From: Lachnospiraceae bacterium
GTDB taxonomy: Bacteria; Bacillota_A; Clostridia; Lachnospirales; Lachnospiraceae
Direction: 5' to 3'
Length of the DNA stretch: 6,317 bases
Assembly (NCBI GenBank): GCA_017553665.1
Contig: JAFZKM010000336.1
Location: 1 to 6,317 of the forward strand
Positions 1 through 5,831 of this stretch are shown piece by piece. Position numbers and translations under genes: made by a program. The notes under the pieces were generated by a model. That model was not told the DNA's origin and did no database searches. It saw nothing but the letters and a program-made list of their open reading frames with translations. How positions within the stretch are numbered: the first letter of the stretch is position 1; each line of letters starts with the position of its first letter.

Positions 1-777
1 CGTTCCGGTCACTTCGGTCTGATCATCGCCTGCGCCGTTCTTTTCGGGTTCTCTTGCGGCATAGATCACATATTTGTTCATGCTTCCGTCTTCGGCCGTG
101 ACCAGGAGCAGGACACGGTTCTGTCCGACGTCGAGTTCGTCATTGCCTTCGATCTTAACATTTGCCTTCGCGTCAGAAGTTACCGCGCTCACGAGCAGCG
201 TAGTCGTCTCAAAAGGCACCGTAACGCTGTATTCGAATATTTCGGGAGAAAACCCGGGAGTAAGCGTTCCGGGGCTGATCTTCATGGCCGCGAGAGACGC
301 GTCCGATGAAGCCTTCTGCGAAGCCAGAACGTCGATGGTCAGCGGGCTTGAGGATACCGACATGGGGAAATCCGTCTCAGCCTGATAGATCTCGGGGTTG
401 CCGCGCATCTTGATGTCGCAGCTGCCGATCCCTGTCGCCTTAAAGAAGATCAGATAGCTTCTTTCGTTAAAGCGCGCGTCCGGATCGCTGTCGTTGATCT
501 TTAAGATCCCCTCTCCGCCCACTATGGTCTCGGGGCCGGTGACAAAATCGAGCACGTCGCTGTTGTAGGATATATATCCTTCAAAAGTTCCGATGATCGC
601 GTCCGCCGTAAGCTTGAGAGTGACCGTGACCACATCGTCGACCCTTACGGTCTCCAGATCCTTCTCGAACGCTATCGCAGCGCTGGCCGCCATGGCCTCG
701 GTGTCCGCCATCAGCGGTGAGATCAGCACCGCCGCGGCAAGCAGCAGCGCCATCACCATTTTCTTAAATGCCTTCAT
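1..777 (-). CDS. Secreted cohesin-like / cadherin-like domain protein (C-terminus beyond window)
   Basis: The first 259 residues of a longer protein are present; the frame is open to the window edge. Residues 1 to about 31 form a signal peptide: Lys at 2, 5 and 6, a hydrophobic core, and an AMA-type cleavage site. Residues about 34-150 look like a cohesin-type beta-sandwich, with alternating strands including VTVTLKL, a GYISYNSDVLDFV segment and a YLIFFKATG segment. Residues about 157-243 match the bacterial cadherin-like beta-sandwich (Pfam Cadherin-like type), with SLAAMKISPGTLTPGF, FEYSVTVP and an ending KYVIYAAREP. The ATG at 777-775 has AAGGAAG 9 bases upstream (787-793). It lies 43 bases after the glucosaminidase stop with no terminator between, so co-transcription is likely. 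Inference: an exported or surface protein that binds another protein or the wall. No dockerin or anchor is visible because the C-terminus is missing. The cohesin assignment is by fold-like pattern only. Confidence 0.85.
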   Translation of the reverse strand, partial: MKAFKKMVMALLLAAAVLISPLMADTEAMAASAAIAFEKDLETVRVDDVVTVTLKLTADAIIGTFEGYISYNSDVLDFVTGPETIVGGEGILKINDSDPDARFNERSYLIFFKATGIGSCDIKMRGNPEIYQAETDFPMSVSSSPLTIDVLASQKASSDASLAAMKISPGTLTPGFSPEIFEYSVTVPFETTTLLVSAVTSDAKANVKIEGNDELDVGQNRVLLLVTAEDGSMNKYVIYAAREPEKNGAGDDQTEVTGT

Positions 778-786
778 TACACAGCA

Positions 787-793
787 CTTCCTT
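787..793 (-). promoter_or_regulatory. Ribosome binding site of the cohesin-like gene
   Basis: AAGGAAG on the minus strand, 9 bases before the ATG at 777-775. It lies inside the 43-base gap after the upstream stop codon, which contains neither a hairpin nor a promoter I can recognise. This supports the chosen start and translation from a shared transcript. Confidence 0.7.
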
Positions 794-820
794 AATCCTG
801 TAATTCTTTATCCGCGGGGC

Positions 821-3800
821 TTACTCATCGTATCCGCCGTCGGGCGTTCCTTCGCCGGTTTCGCCGGAGCCGTCTTCAGGCTGCCCTTCACCGGTCTCAC
901 CGGTGCTCTCTCCGCCGTTTTCCGAACCGGTTCCGTCACCGTTCCCGTTCTGAGCTTCGGTACCTTCATCACCGGTATTGCCGGTCTCGCCGGGATCTTC
1001 ATTGTTTCCGGCATTCTCGTTATTGTCAGAGTTGTCCGTATTCTCCGTGTTATCCGTATCGTCCTGCGCGGGCGCGTCCGGATCGGGCTCACGGGAAATG
1101 TAGATCTTATACTTTCTGACCTTACCGTTCTCGGCTTTGACCTTGACAGTGATCAGGTTCTCGCCGACCTCCAGGTCGAACCTCGAACCGCTCGTGATCT
1201 CCGCAAGCTTGCTGACTGTGGCAGCGTCGATATTGACGCTGCTCACGCCGTAATCCACGATGATCGAGTAAGACTGCTTAACCGAAGAATCGAAGGTAGG
1301 CGTCAGAGGAAGCTCGGTGCCGTTCTGGTCATAGACCTTGAGCGACTTAAGCCAGTTGTTCGGGTTATATGCCTTCTCGGGAGCCACACAGGTCTCCTCG
1401 GGCATGTTCAGATAAACCGGGATCGTGAATTCGATCGCCATATCCGCCGCGTGGTCATAGCCGCGGGAGGTGGATGTGCTCTCGGTGCAGGCCGCCGCGA
1501 CATTCGTCATGTACTGGTGCGTGAACACAGGGTACGCGCCGTCGGAAACCACATTGAAGCGCTCGAAATAAAGCGTATCCTGGCCCTTATTTACGTAATT
1601 GTAGCCGAGATAGAACGCGCCGCCCAGGATCGCCCTGAAAGGATTGCTCCAGGGGATCAGATAGAGCTGGTTCATCGCCGCGCTTCCGCGTCCCTTTTTC
1701 GCGAACTCAAGACCGTTCCTGATGTTCTGTCCGGGGATCGCGCTGTCGTTCGCGCCGACATTATAGAAATTATACAGGCCTTCATAGCCCGAAACCGTGC
1801 CGCTTACGCTGTTGCTCGGGGTTCCGTTTCCGATCTCGTTCTTTGAACGCGAAACCAGATGGTAAAGGCTGACGCCCGAATACTCCGCTGCCATCAGGAA
1901 AGTATCGACATAGCTCGTCTTTCTCGTTTCGCCGAAATCGTCTTTGTAGGTATAGGTCGCGCCGTTGCCGAAAACGGTTGTCTTCAGGATGTCGGCCGCG
2001 CCCTCCGCAGTCTGTATCGAAGGGTTATAAGTCAGATTCTCGAACATGAATATCCCGGTATATGTCAGGAAATTCCTCGGGTCCATATAATATCTGACCG
2101 CGTCCTCGGAGGCCGCGACCCAGTATGTTCCGTCAAAGATCGTGAATTTATCGGTCTTCCAGCTGTAAGCGCCTTCCTCGAACGAAAGCCACTCAAGGCT
2201 GTAGTAATTCGGGAGCAATGAAACACCGACCTCGGACTCCGCCGCGACCGCTTCATTCCAGTCGATCCCCGTATGATACGCCTTGAACTCCCAGAGCGGA
2301 TACTGCGCGTGCAGCTCGCGGAGCAGAGGCTTGTAGGATTCGGGGAAGCCCTCTCTTTCCAGCTTTGTCTCAAAATCCAGCGGTGCCGAGGAAGCCTCGG
2401 TCTCACTGCTGAGCAGGTTCATCAGCACATCCGACTCGAGGTGCGTGGAGCGGATATAGCCGAAATACTCCATATTGTTGAAATAAAACCTGATATAGCA
2501 CCAGATTTTCCCGTTATCGGCCGTTACGTCAATGATCTGAACGGGATCGCCTGTATAGAGCAGGACCGCCTTACCGTCGACGGTATAGAGCATCTCCGAC
2601 GAATTCTTCGCGGAGGTCCTGACCGCAAGTCCCGCAGCGTCCCTGACTACCGCGTTCGCTCCGTCAAATGTCGCCGTGCCGGGCTTTTCGGGCTCAATAT
2701 CTTCGGGATCCTCCTCATCATCGGGATCTTCGGGCTTGTCAGGCTCGGCAGGCTCTGCAGGCACCAGATACTGAACGGTGTATGAGCTCACCGTAGAGAC
2801 AAGTGCCAGTCTCGAAGCCAGAATATAGCCGTTATATGTCTTATCTTTGTATTCGACCGTAACTCCGAGCTTCTTCTCTCCGGTCTTGGTCGTATAATCG
2901 CCTGTGATCTCAACGACAGTGCCCTTCGCGAGCTTTATGTTCTTGCCCTTCGCGTAGGTCAGCTTTGTCGTCTTGTTGATCTTTTTATGAATGATCTGGT
3001 TCTTGTACGAAGTCTTCGCCGTAACGCCGGTAAAATCGGTGATCTCAATATACGTGCTGACAACATATCCGCACATATAAGCGCCGTCCACGTCCGCGAC
3101 AACCCTGTACCATTTCTCCGAAACGGTCTTCCCGTTCGAAGCGGTCACGTCTACAGACTTTGTATTGATGATCGTGAGCTCTTTTTCGTAAGGAAGCACC
3201 GCAATTATCTCAGCGCCCTCTACTGCCGAGCCGCGCAGGTTAAGACCTGTTTTCGCGGTGACCTTCGCGGGGATCGCGTATTTTGCCGAATACTTCGTTT
3301 CTGCCAGTTCATAGCCCTCGGGAACTCCGTGGGACAGGTCTGTGGGCGAGGTGGGCACATAAGGTCCGTCGCTGCCGCTGTCTCCGGTATTGTCACCGTC
3401 TCCGGCCGGATCGCCGGGCTTGTCGTCTGTTTTGTCATCGGGCTTATCCTCCGGCTTATCGTCCGTTTTACCGCCGTCGGTCTTCCCGTCATCCCCGGTC
3501 TTTCCCGGTTTTTCGGTAACCTCTACGTATTTGCCGAGGCAATAACCCTCGATGATATTTCCGTTGAACGCAGCCGTGATATGATACCAGCCGTCCGTCT
3601 CGCCCAGGATCGTAACCTTGCAGCCCGAGGACAGCGTAACGTCCGCGCCTCCGGCCTTAACTATGTCGTGATCCGTGCCGGGGCCCTTGCGTACGTTCAG
3701 CTTGGTCGCGATGATCTCACCGTAGGAATACTCGGGCTCGGTAAATGTGACCGTTTCGCCGGGCTCGATGAAATCGCCGCGGCAATAGCCCTCTATGAGC

Positions 3801-4330
3801 GCGCCGTTCACTTCGGCCGTGAGATGATACCAGTCATTCTCCTCGCCGATGATCTTTACTTCCTGGCCGTATTTAAGCACGAGACTCTCGCCGTTTAAGA
3901 GGACCTTCTCATAATCGGTCGAAGGACCCTTGCGCACATTGACCGTGCCCGCGATGACAGTGCCCTTCTTATAACTGCCCTCAACACTCTTCCCGTCGAG
4001 GATCTCGATATACACAACATCGCCCTTCTTGCTGAGCGAATAACCTGTCACAAGGGTTCCGTTGTAAATCGCGCGCAGATAATACCAGCCGTTCGATTCT
4101 CCGAGTACCGTGACCTCCTGCCCGTATTTCAGGATAACGGGATCTCCGTCTACGCAAACCTTCGAATAATCGGTCCCGGCGCCTTCACGCATCACAAGCT
4201 CCGTCGCCCGGATAATGCCCGCAGCGGAGCTCTCGGCCTTCGCCTTTTTCGCGGCAAAGCCCGATGGAAAAATCAGCGCTATCATCAACAAAACGGCAGT
4301 TACCCTGCCAAACAATGCTCTTTTATTCAA
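821..4330 (-). CDS. Secreted multi-SH3 endo-beta-N-acetylglucosaminidase with cadherin-like domain
   Basis: A 1169-aa modular wall hydrolase, expected to cut N-acetylglucosaminyl bonds in peptidoglycan outside the cell. Residues 1-32 are a signal peptide (AKA cleavage site). Three similar bacterial SH3 repeats follow at about 36-110, 122-190 and 203-272, with NVRKGP..TD, KYGQEV and GWY/DWY motifs. A Lys/Asp/Pro/Gly linker spans 273-330. A fourth SH3 lies at 352-430, a divergent one at 440-510, an acidic Pro-rich linker at 524-550, and a sixth at 555-632. The catalytic domain, about 650-985, starts with GFPESYKPLLRELHAQYP and contains SRSKNEIGNG, then YNFYNVGA. By family comparison E832 (bases 1835-1837) is the likely catalytic acid. 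A cadherin-like sandwich lies at 990-1082, then an acidic Gly/Asn/Thr tail without LPXTG or a membrane helix. The start is TTG with GGAGG 10 bases upstream; no in-frame ATG precedes the signal-peptide core. The exact glycosidase family number is uncertain. Confidence 0.92.
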   Translation of the reverse strand: MNKRALFGRVTAVLLMIALIFPSGFAAKKAKAESSAAGIIRATELVMREGAGTDYSKVCVDGDPVILKYGQEVTVLGESNGWYYLRAIYNGTLVTGYSLSKKGDVVYIEILDGKSVEGSYKKGTVIAGTVNVRKGPSTDYEKVLLNGESLVLKYGQEVKIIGEENDWYHLTAEVNGALIEGYCRGDFIEPGETVTFTEPEYSYGEIIATKLNVRKGPGTDHDIVKAGGADVTLSSGCKVTILGETDGWYHITAAFNGNIIEGYCLGKYVEVTEKPGKTGDDGKTDGGKTDDKPEDKPDDKTDDKPGDPAGDGDNTGDSGSDGPYVPTSPTDLSHGVPEGYELAETKYSAKYAIPAKVTAKTGLNLRGSAVEGAEIIAVLPYEKELTIINTKSVDVTASNGKTVSEKWYRVVADVDGAYMCGYVVSTYIEITDFTGVTAKTSYKNQIIHKKINKTTKLTYAKGKNIKLAKGTVVEITGDYTTKTGEKKLGVTVEYKDKTYNGYILASRLALVSTVSSYTVQYLVPAEPAEPDKPEDPDDEEDPEDIEPEKPGTATFDGANAVVRDAAGLAVRTSAKNSSEMLYTVDGKAVLLYTGDPVQIIDVTADNGKIWCYIRFYFNNMEYFGYIRSTHLESDVLMNLLSSETEASSAPLDFETKLEREGFPESYKPLLRELHAQYPLWEFKAYHTGIDWNEAVAAESEVGVSLLPNYYSLEWLSFEEGAYSWKTDKFTIFDGTYWVAASEDAVRYYMDPRNFLTYTGIFMFENLTYNPSIQTAEGAADILKTTVFGNGATYTYKDDFGETRKTSYVDTFLMAAEYSGVSLYHLVSRSKNEIGNGTPSNSVSGTVSGYEGLYNFYNVGANDSAIPGQNIRNGLEFAKKGRGSAAMNQLYLIPWSNPFRAILGGAFYLGYNYVNKGQDTLYFERFNVVSDGAYPVFTHQYMTNVAAACTESTSTSRGYDHAADMAIEFTIPVYLNMPEETCVAPEKAYNPNNWLKSLKVYDQNGTELPLTPTFDSSVKQSYSIIVDYGVSSVNIDAATVSKLAEITSGSRFDLEVGENLITVKVKAENGKVRKYKIYISREPDPDAPAQDDTDNTENTDNSDNNENAGNNEDPGETGNTGDEGTEAQNGNGDGTGSENGGESTGETGEGQPEDGSGETGEGTPDGGYDE

Positions 4331-4340
4331 ATCTGCCAGT

Positions 4341-4345
4341 CCTCC
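4341..4345 (-). promoter_or_regulatory. Ribosome binding site deciding a TTG start
   Basis: GGAGG on the minus strand, 10 bases before TTG at 4330-4328. The next in-frame candidates are TTG at 4315-4313 and an ATG inside the hydrophobic core of the signal peptide. Both lie much farther from this site, and both would remove the basic N-terminal region, so the 4330 TTG is preferred. Confidence 0.7.
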
Positions 4346-4369
4346 GGAGATCTTTTTGTAAGACTCGCG

Positions 4370-4384
4370 AATTGCTTCGCAATT
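4370..4384 (-). repeat. Perfect 6-bp inverted repeat with 3-base loop in the leader of the glucosaminidase gene
   Basis: AATTGC, loop TTC, GCAATT on the plus strand; the minus-strand transcript would read AAUUGC-GAA-GCAAUU. It sits about 40 bases before the TTG start, between the operator-like boxes and the ribosome site. There is no following U-run, so it does not look like a terminator. An overlapping alternative pairing (GCGAA with TTCGC, 4367-4380) is also possible. Its function, if any, is unknown; it may be a simple leader hairpin. Confidence 0.5.
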
Positions 4385-4394
4385 TGCTCGTTTT

Positions 4395-4413
4395 ATACAT
4401 TCTACAAATGTAT
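4395..4413. promoter_or_regulatory. Operator-like inverted repeat containing TACANNTGTA (box 1, proximal)
   Basis: A 7-bp inverted repeat, ATACATT / AATGTAT, separated by 5 bases. Inside it, TACAAATGTA (4403-4412) fits TACANNTGTA, the core bound by BlaI/MecI/CopY-type winged-helix repressors. On the minus strand it directly abuts and overlaps a TATAAA sequence (4392-4397) that could be the -10 of the glucosaminidase promoter. No good -35 lies 16-18 bases upstream of that TATAAA, so the promoter itself is uncertain. Binding by a repressor of this family is inferred from the motif only. Confidence 0.5.
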
Positions 4414-4420
4414 CACTTTG

Positions 4421-4432
4421 CTACAATTGTAG
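4421..4432. promoter_or_regulatory. Operator-like perfect palindrome CTACAATTGTAG (box 2, distal)
   Basis: A perfect 12-bp palindrome containing the same TACANNTGTA core (4422-4431). It lies exactly 19 bp, centre to centre, from the matching core of box 1, about two helical turns, so both would face nearly the same side of the DNA. Both are upstream of the glucosaminidase and downstream of the small membrane-protein gene on the minus strand. This is the arrangement expected for two repressor dimers on one promoter. The regulator is not in the window. Confidence 0.55.
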
Positions 4433-4482
4433 AAGGAGTCTGTGGCAAGATAGTGTCAAAATTCAAAAAACTTTATAATGCC

Positions 4483-4794
4483 TCACGAAACGCCCAGAAT
4501 GTAGATCACTACATAGAGAATAAAGGATATGCCGTTCACGATCATTCCCGCGATCGGAACGGAGACAAAGATATCGCGCTCGCCCGCGGCAACCGCCGAT
4601 ACGATAACGCCCGCCAGAGACAGTACGGCCGCGACAATGCCCATTACGCCGAAAGAAAAGGCACTCTCGCCCCTGACCGCGGTCAATATCGCAAGCACCA
4701 GAAACAGCACTAATGCCAAACTTCCCGTTATAAGAAAGAGGATAGCGCGCCATGAATTGTGGCGGCCCCTGAATTTTACCGATTTAATGCCCAT
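4483..4794 (-). CDS. Small three-helix membrane protein, DUF6142-like
   Basis: A 103-aa integral membrane protein. A basic N-terminus (KSVKFRGRHNSWR, residues 4-16) is followed by three hydrophobic segments at about 17-38, 46-68 and 76-100, separated by short loops with RGES and AGERD. The charged start, GVMGIVAAVLSLAGVIVS in the middle and the ending VPIAGMIVNGISFILYVVIYILG resemble the DUF6142 family of Clostridia, whose function is not known; this assignment is from memory of the pattern. The start is ATG at 4794-4792, with AAGGAG about 9 bases upstream. A longer frame upstream to 4881 is open but has no ribosome site, and its extra residues overlap the promoter. The gene is divergent from the YihY gene, and no clear terminator separates it from the glucosaminidase, so read-through into that gene is possible. 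Confidence 0.8.
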   Translation of the reverse strand: MGIKSVKFRGRHNSWRAILFLITGSLALVLFLVLAILTAVRGESAFSFGVMGIVAAVLSLAGVIVSAVAAGERDIFVSVPIAGMIVNGISFILYVVIYILGVS

Positions 4795-4816
4795 TAAATA
4801 CAGCTCCTTGCAAAAC

Positions 4817-4845
4817 TTGTTTTCTACAGTTGTTTTAAGTATAAT
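4817..4845 (+). promoter_or_regulatory. Promoter of the YihY-family gene
   Basis: A perfect TATAAT at 4840-4845 is preceded, with a 17-base spacer, by the weak -35 TTGTTT (4817-4822). Transcription would start near 4852 and give a leader of about 45 bases. The spacer holds TACAGTTGTT (4825-4834), one base away from the TACANNTGTA core seen upstream of the glucosaminidase. That is suggestive of shared control but not enough to call an operator. Confidence 0.5.
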
Positions 4846-4866
4846 ACTCCTTGAATTGAGTATCAA
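4838..4866 (-). promoter_or_regulatory. Sigma-70-type promoter of the small membrane-protein gene
   Basis: On the minus strand, TTGATA (4861-4866) and TATACT (4838-4843) are separated by exactly 17 bases; each differs from consensus at one position. Transcription should begin near 4831, giving a leader of roughly 35 bases before the ATG at 4794. This is the best-looking promoter in the window. Its -10 overlaps the -10 of the opposite promoter, so the two should compete for polymerase. Confidence 0.65.
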
Positions 4867-4879
4867 GCGTTGCGCGTTC

Positions 4880-4885
4880 AAGGAG
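4880..4885 (+). promoter_or_regulatory. Ribosome binding site of the YihY-family gene, serving a TTG start
   Basis: AAGGAG ends 10 bases before TTG at 4896-4898. The nearer ATG at 4888 is only 2 bases from the site, is out of frame, and closes after three codons (ATG GGA TAT TGA). The TTG is therefore the best start for the long frame. The TGA of that mini-frame overlaps the TTG. Confidence 0.65.
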
Positions 4886-4895
4886 ATATGGGATA

Positions 4896-5825
4896 TTGAT
4901 CAAGAATACTTTTAAAAAGATCTGCTCGGCAGCCGGTTCCTTCCTGAAAAAGGCCTTTGCGGTAATGGCTTCATTCTTTAAAAAGGCTTTCGGGGATGTC
5001 GTCTGCTTTTTCAAAAAAACAGCGGATGACGGAGTACCCGCTTACTCCTCCGACACCGCGCTGTTCATTATCGTATCTTTCTTTCCGTTTTTGATGTTCC
5101 TGCTTACTTTGCTCCAGTTCCTGCCGTTTACGCAGAAACAGCTTATGGAAGTCATCGGGAATTTTGTTCCCTCTCAAGTCGCCCAGCTGATAGGCGTCCT
5201 TGTTGACGAGCTCTATTCCACCACATCACTCGTTCTCTCCCTGACCATCATACTTACCCTGTGGACCGCTTCTCGCGGCATCCTGGGCTTCTACAGAGGC
5301 CTCAACCGCATCTACGGGATCAAGGAAACGCGTAATTATCTCGTGCTCCGCCTCTGGGTCATGCTCTATACGCTGGTCTTTGTCGTAATGCTTCTTATGC
5401 TGCTCTGCCTCTACGTTTTCGGCGGAGTGATCACGAGGTGGCTCACAAAGGAATTCCCCATCCTCATGATGAACAGATATACGCTGCTCGTAGTCAGCTT
5501 CAGGAGCATCATCGGTATCGTGATACTTACGGTATTCTTCCTGGTAATGTATGAAGGCATCCCCAACCGCCGCTCAAAACTGATCACCGAGCTCCCCGGC
5601 GCGCTCATAGCCGCTTCGGGCTGGGTACTGTTCTCATATTTCTACTCGTTTTACATCAACAATATGGGAAGCCTGATGACCACCTACGGAAGCCTGACAG
5701 CCATCGTACTGTGCATGCTGTGGCTCTATTTCTGTATGAATATCGTATTCCTGGGCGCCGAGCTGAACTCATGGCTTCAGCTTAAGTCACGGGAACGAAA
5801 GCGCGCTGCCGAAGAGGCCGCGTAA
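4896..5825 (+). CDS. yihY: YihY/virulence factor BrkB family membrane protein
   Basis: A 309-aa polytopic inner-membrane protein. Family features in order: DDGVPAYSSDTALFIIVSFF (residues 44-63) opening the first membrane segment, with the FPFLMFLL run after it; WTASRGILGFYRGLNRIYGI then ETRNYLVLRL (123-153); PGALIAASGWVLFSYFYSFY (234-253), then YGSLTAIVLCMLWLYFCMNIVFLGAELN (264-291). Hydrophobic segments lie at about 55-76, 111-132, 150-177, 195-220, 234-256 and 264-288. The C-terminus is short and basic. Members were once called RNase BN; that is regarded as a misannotation, and the molecular function is unsettled (a transport role has been proposed). Unusual here is an N-terminal extension, residues 5-41, made of an 11-residue repeat with KK in fixed positions. 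The start is TTG with AAGGAG 10 bases upstream. The stop lies 6 bases from the stop of the convergent gene. Confidence 0.93.
   Translation: MIKNTFKKICSAAGSFLKKAFAVMASFFKKAFGDVVCFFKKTADDGVPAYSSDTALFIIVSFFPFLMFLLTLLQFLPFTQKQLMEVIGNFVPSQVAQLIGVLVDELYSTTSLVLSLTIILTLWTASRGILGFYRGLNRIYGIKETRNYLVLRLWVMLYTLVFVVMLLMLLCLYVFGGVITRWLTKEFPILMMNRYTLLVVSFRSIIGIVILTVFFLVMYEGIPNRRSKLITELPGALIAASGWVLFSYFYSFYINNMGSLMTTYGSLTAIVLCMLWLYFCMNIVFLGAELNSWLQLKSRERKRAAEEAA
4908..5018 (+). repeat. Four-fold 11-residue amphipathic repeat encoded at the start of the YihY-family gene
   Basis: Lys-Lys pairs fall at residues 7-8, 18-19, 29-30 and 40-41, exactly 11 apart. Each is preceded by aromatic or aliphatic residues (TF, FL, FF, FF), and in units 2 and 3 followed by Ala-Phe. 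Units: TFKKICSAAGS, FLKKAFAVMAS, FFKKAFGDVVC, then FFKK. The DNA of units 2 and 3 is also alike (TTC-xTx-AAA-AAG-GCx-TTy), pointing to duplication. An 11-residue period fits an amphipathic helix of 11/3 geometry lying on a membrane surface; that role is inference. Confidence 0.75.
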
Positions 5826-5831
5826 GCCGCC

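Noticed and set aside
593..1846. Long open plus-strand frame (417 codons) antisense to the cohesin-like and glucosaminidase genes
   Set aside because: It lies opposite well-supported genes, has no ribosome site, its product is basic and without domain pattern (runs of IVRVVRILRVIRIV from the acidic tail region), and it follows from the codon bias and low complexity of the real strand.
3345..3510. Repetitive GTC/TCC-rich stretch as a possible DNA repeat array
   Set aside because: It encodes the Lys/Asp/Pro/Gly linker of the glucosaminidase on the minus strand; codon-level low complexity explains it, with no regular repeat unit or spacers.
2987..3898. Plus-strand open frame of 303 codons inside the SH3 region
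   Set aside because: It is opposite conserved SH3 repeats that read clearly on the minus strand; its product has no recognisable pattern or secretion signal and no ribosome site.
4461..4482. A/T-rich run after the small membrane-protein stop as a Rho-independent terminator
   Set aside because: There is a T6 run on the minus strand but no GC-containing stem before it.
4795..4881. N-terminal extension of the small membrane protein to a start at 4881
   Set aside because: It has no ribosome site, would place the start upstream of the best promoter's -10 and -35, and adds residues unlike the rest. The ATG at 4794 has AAGGAG in the right place.
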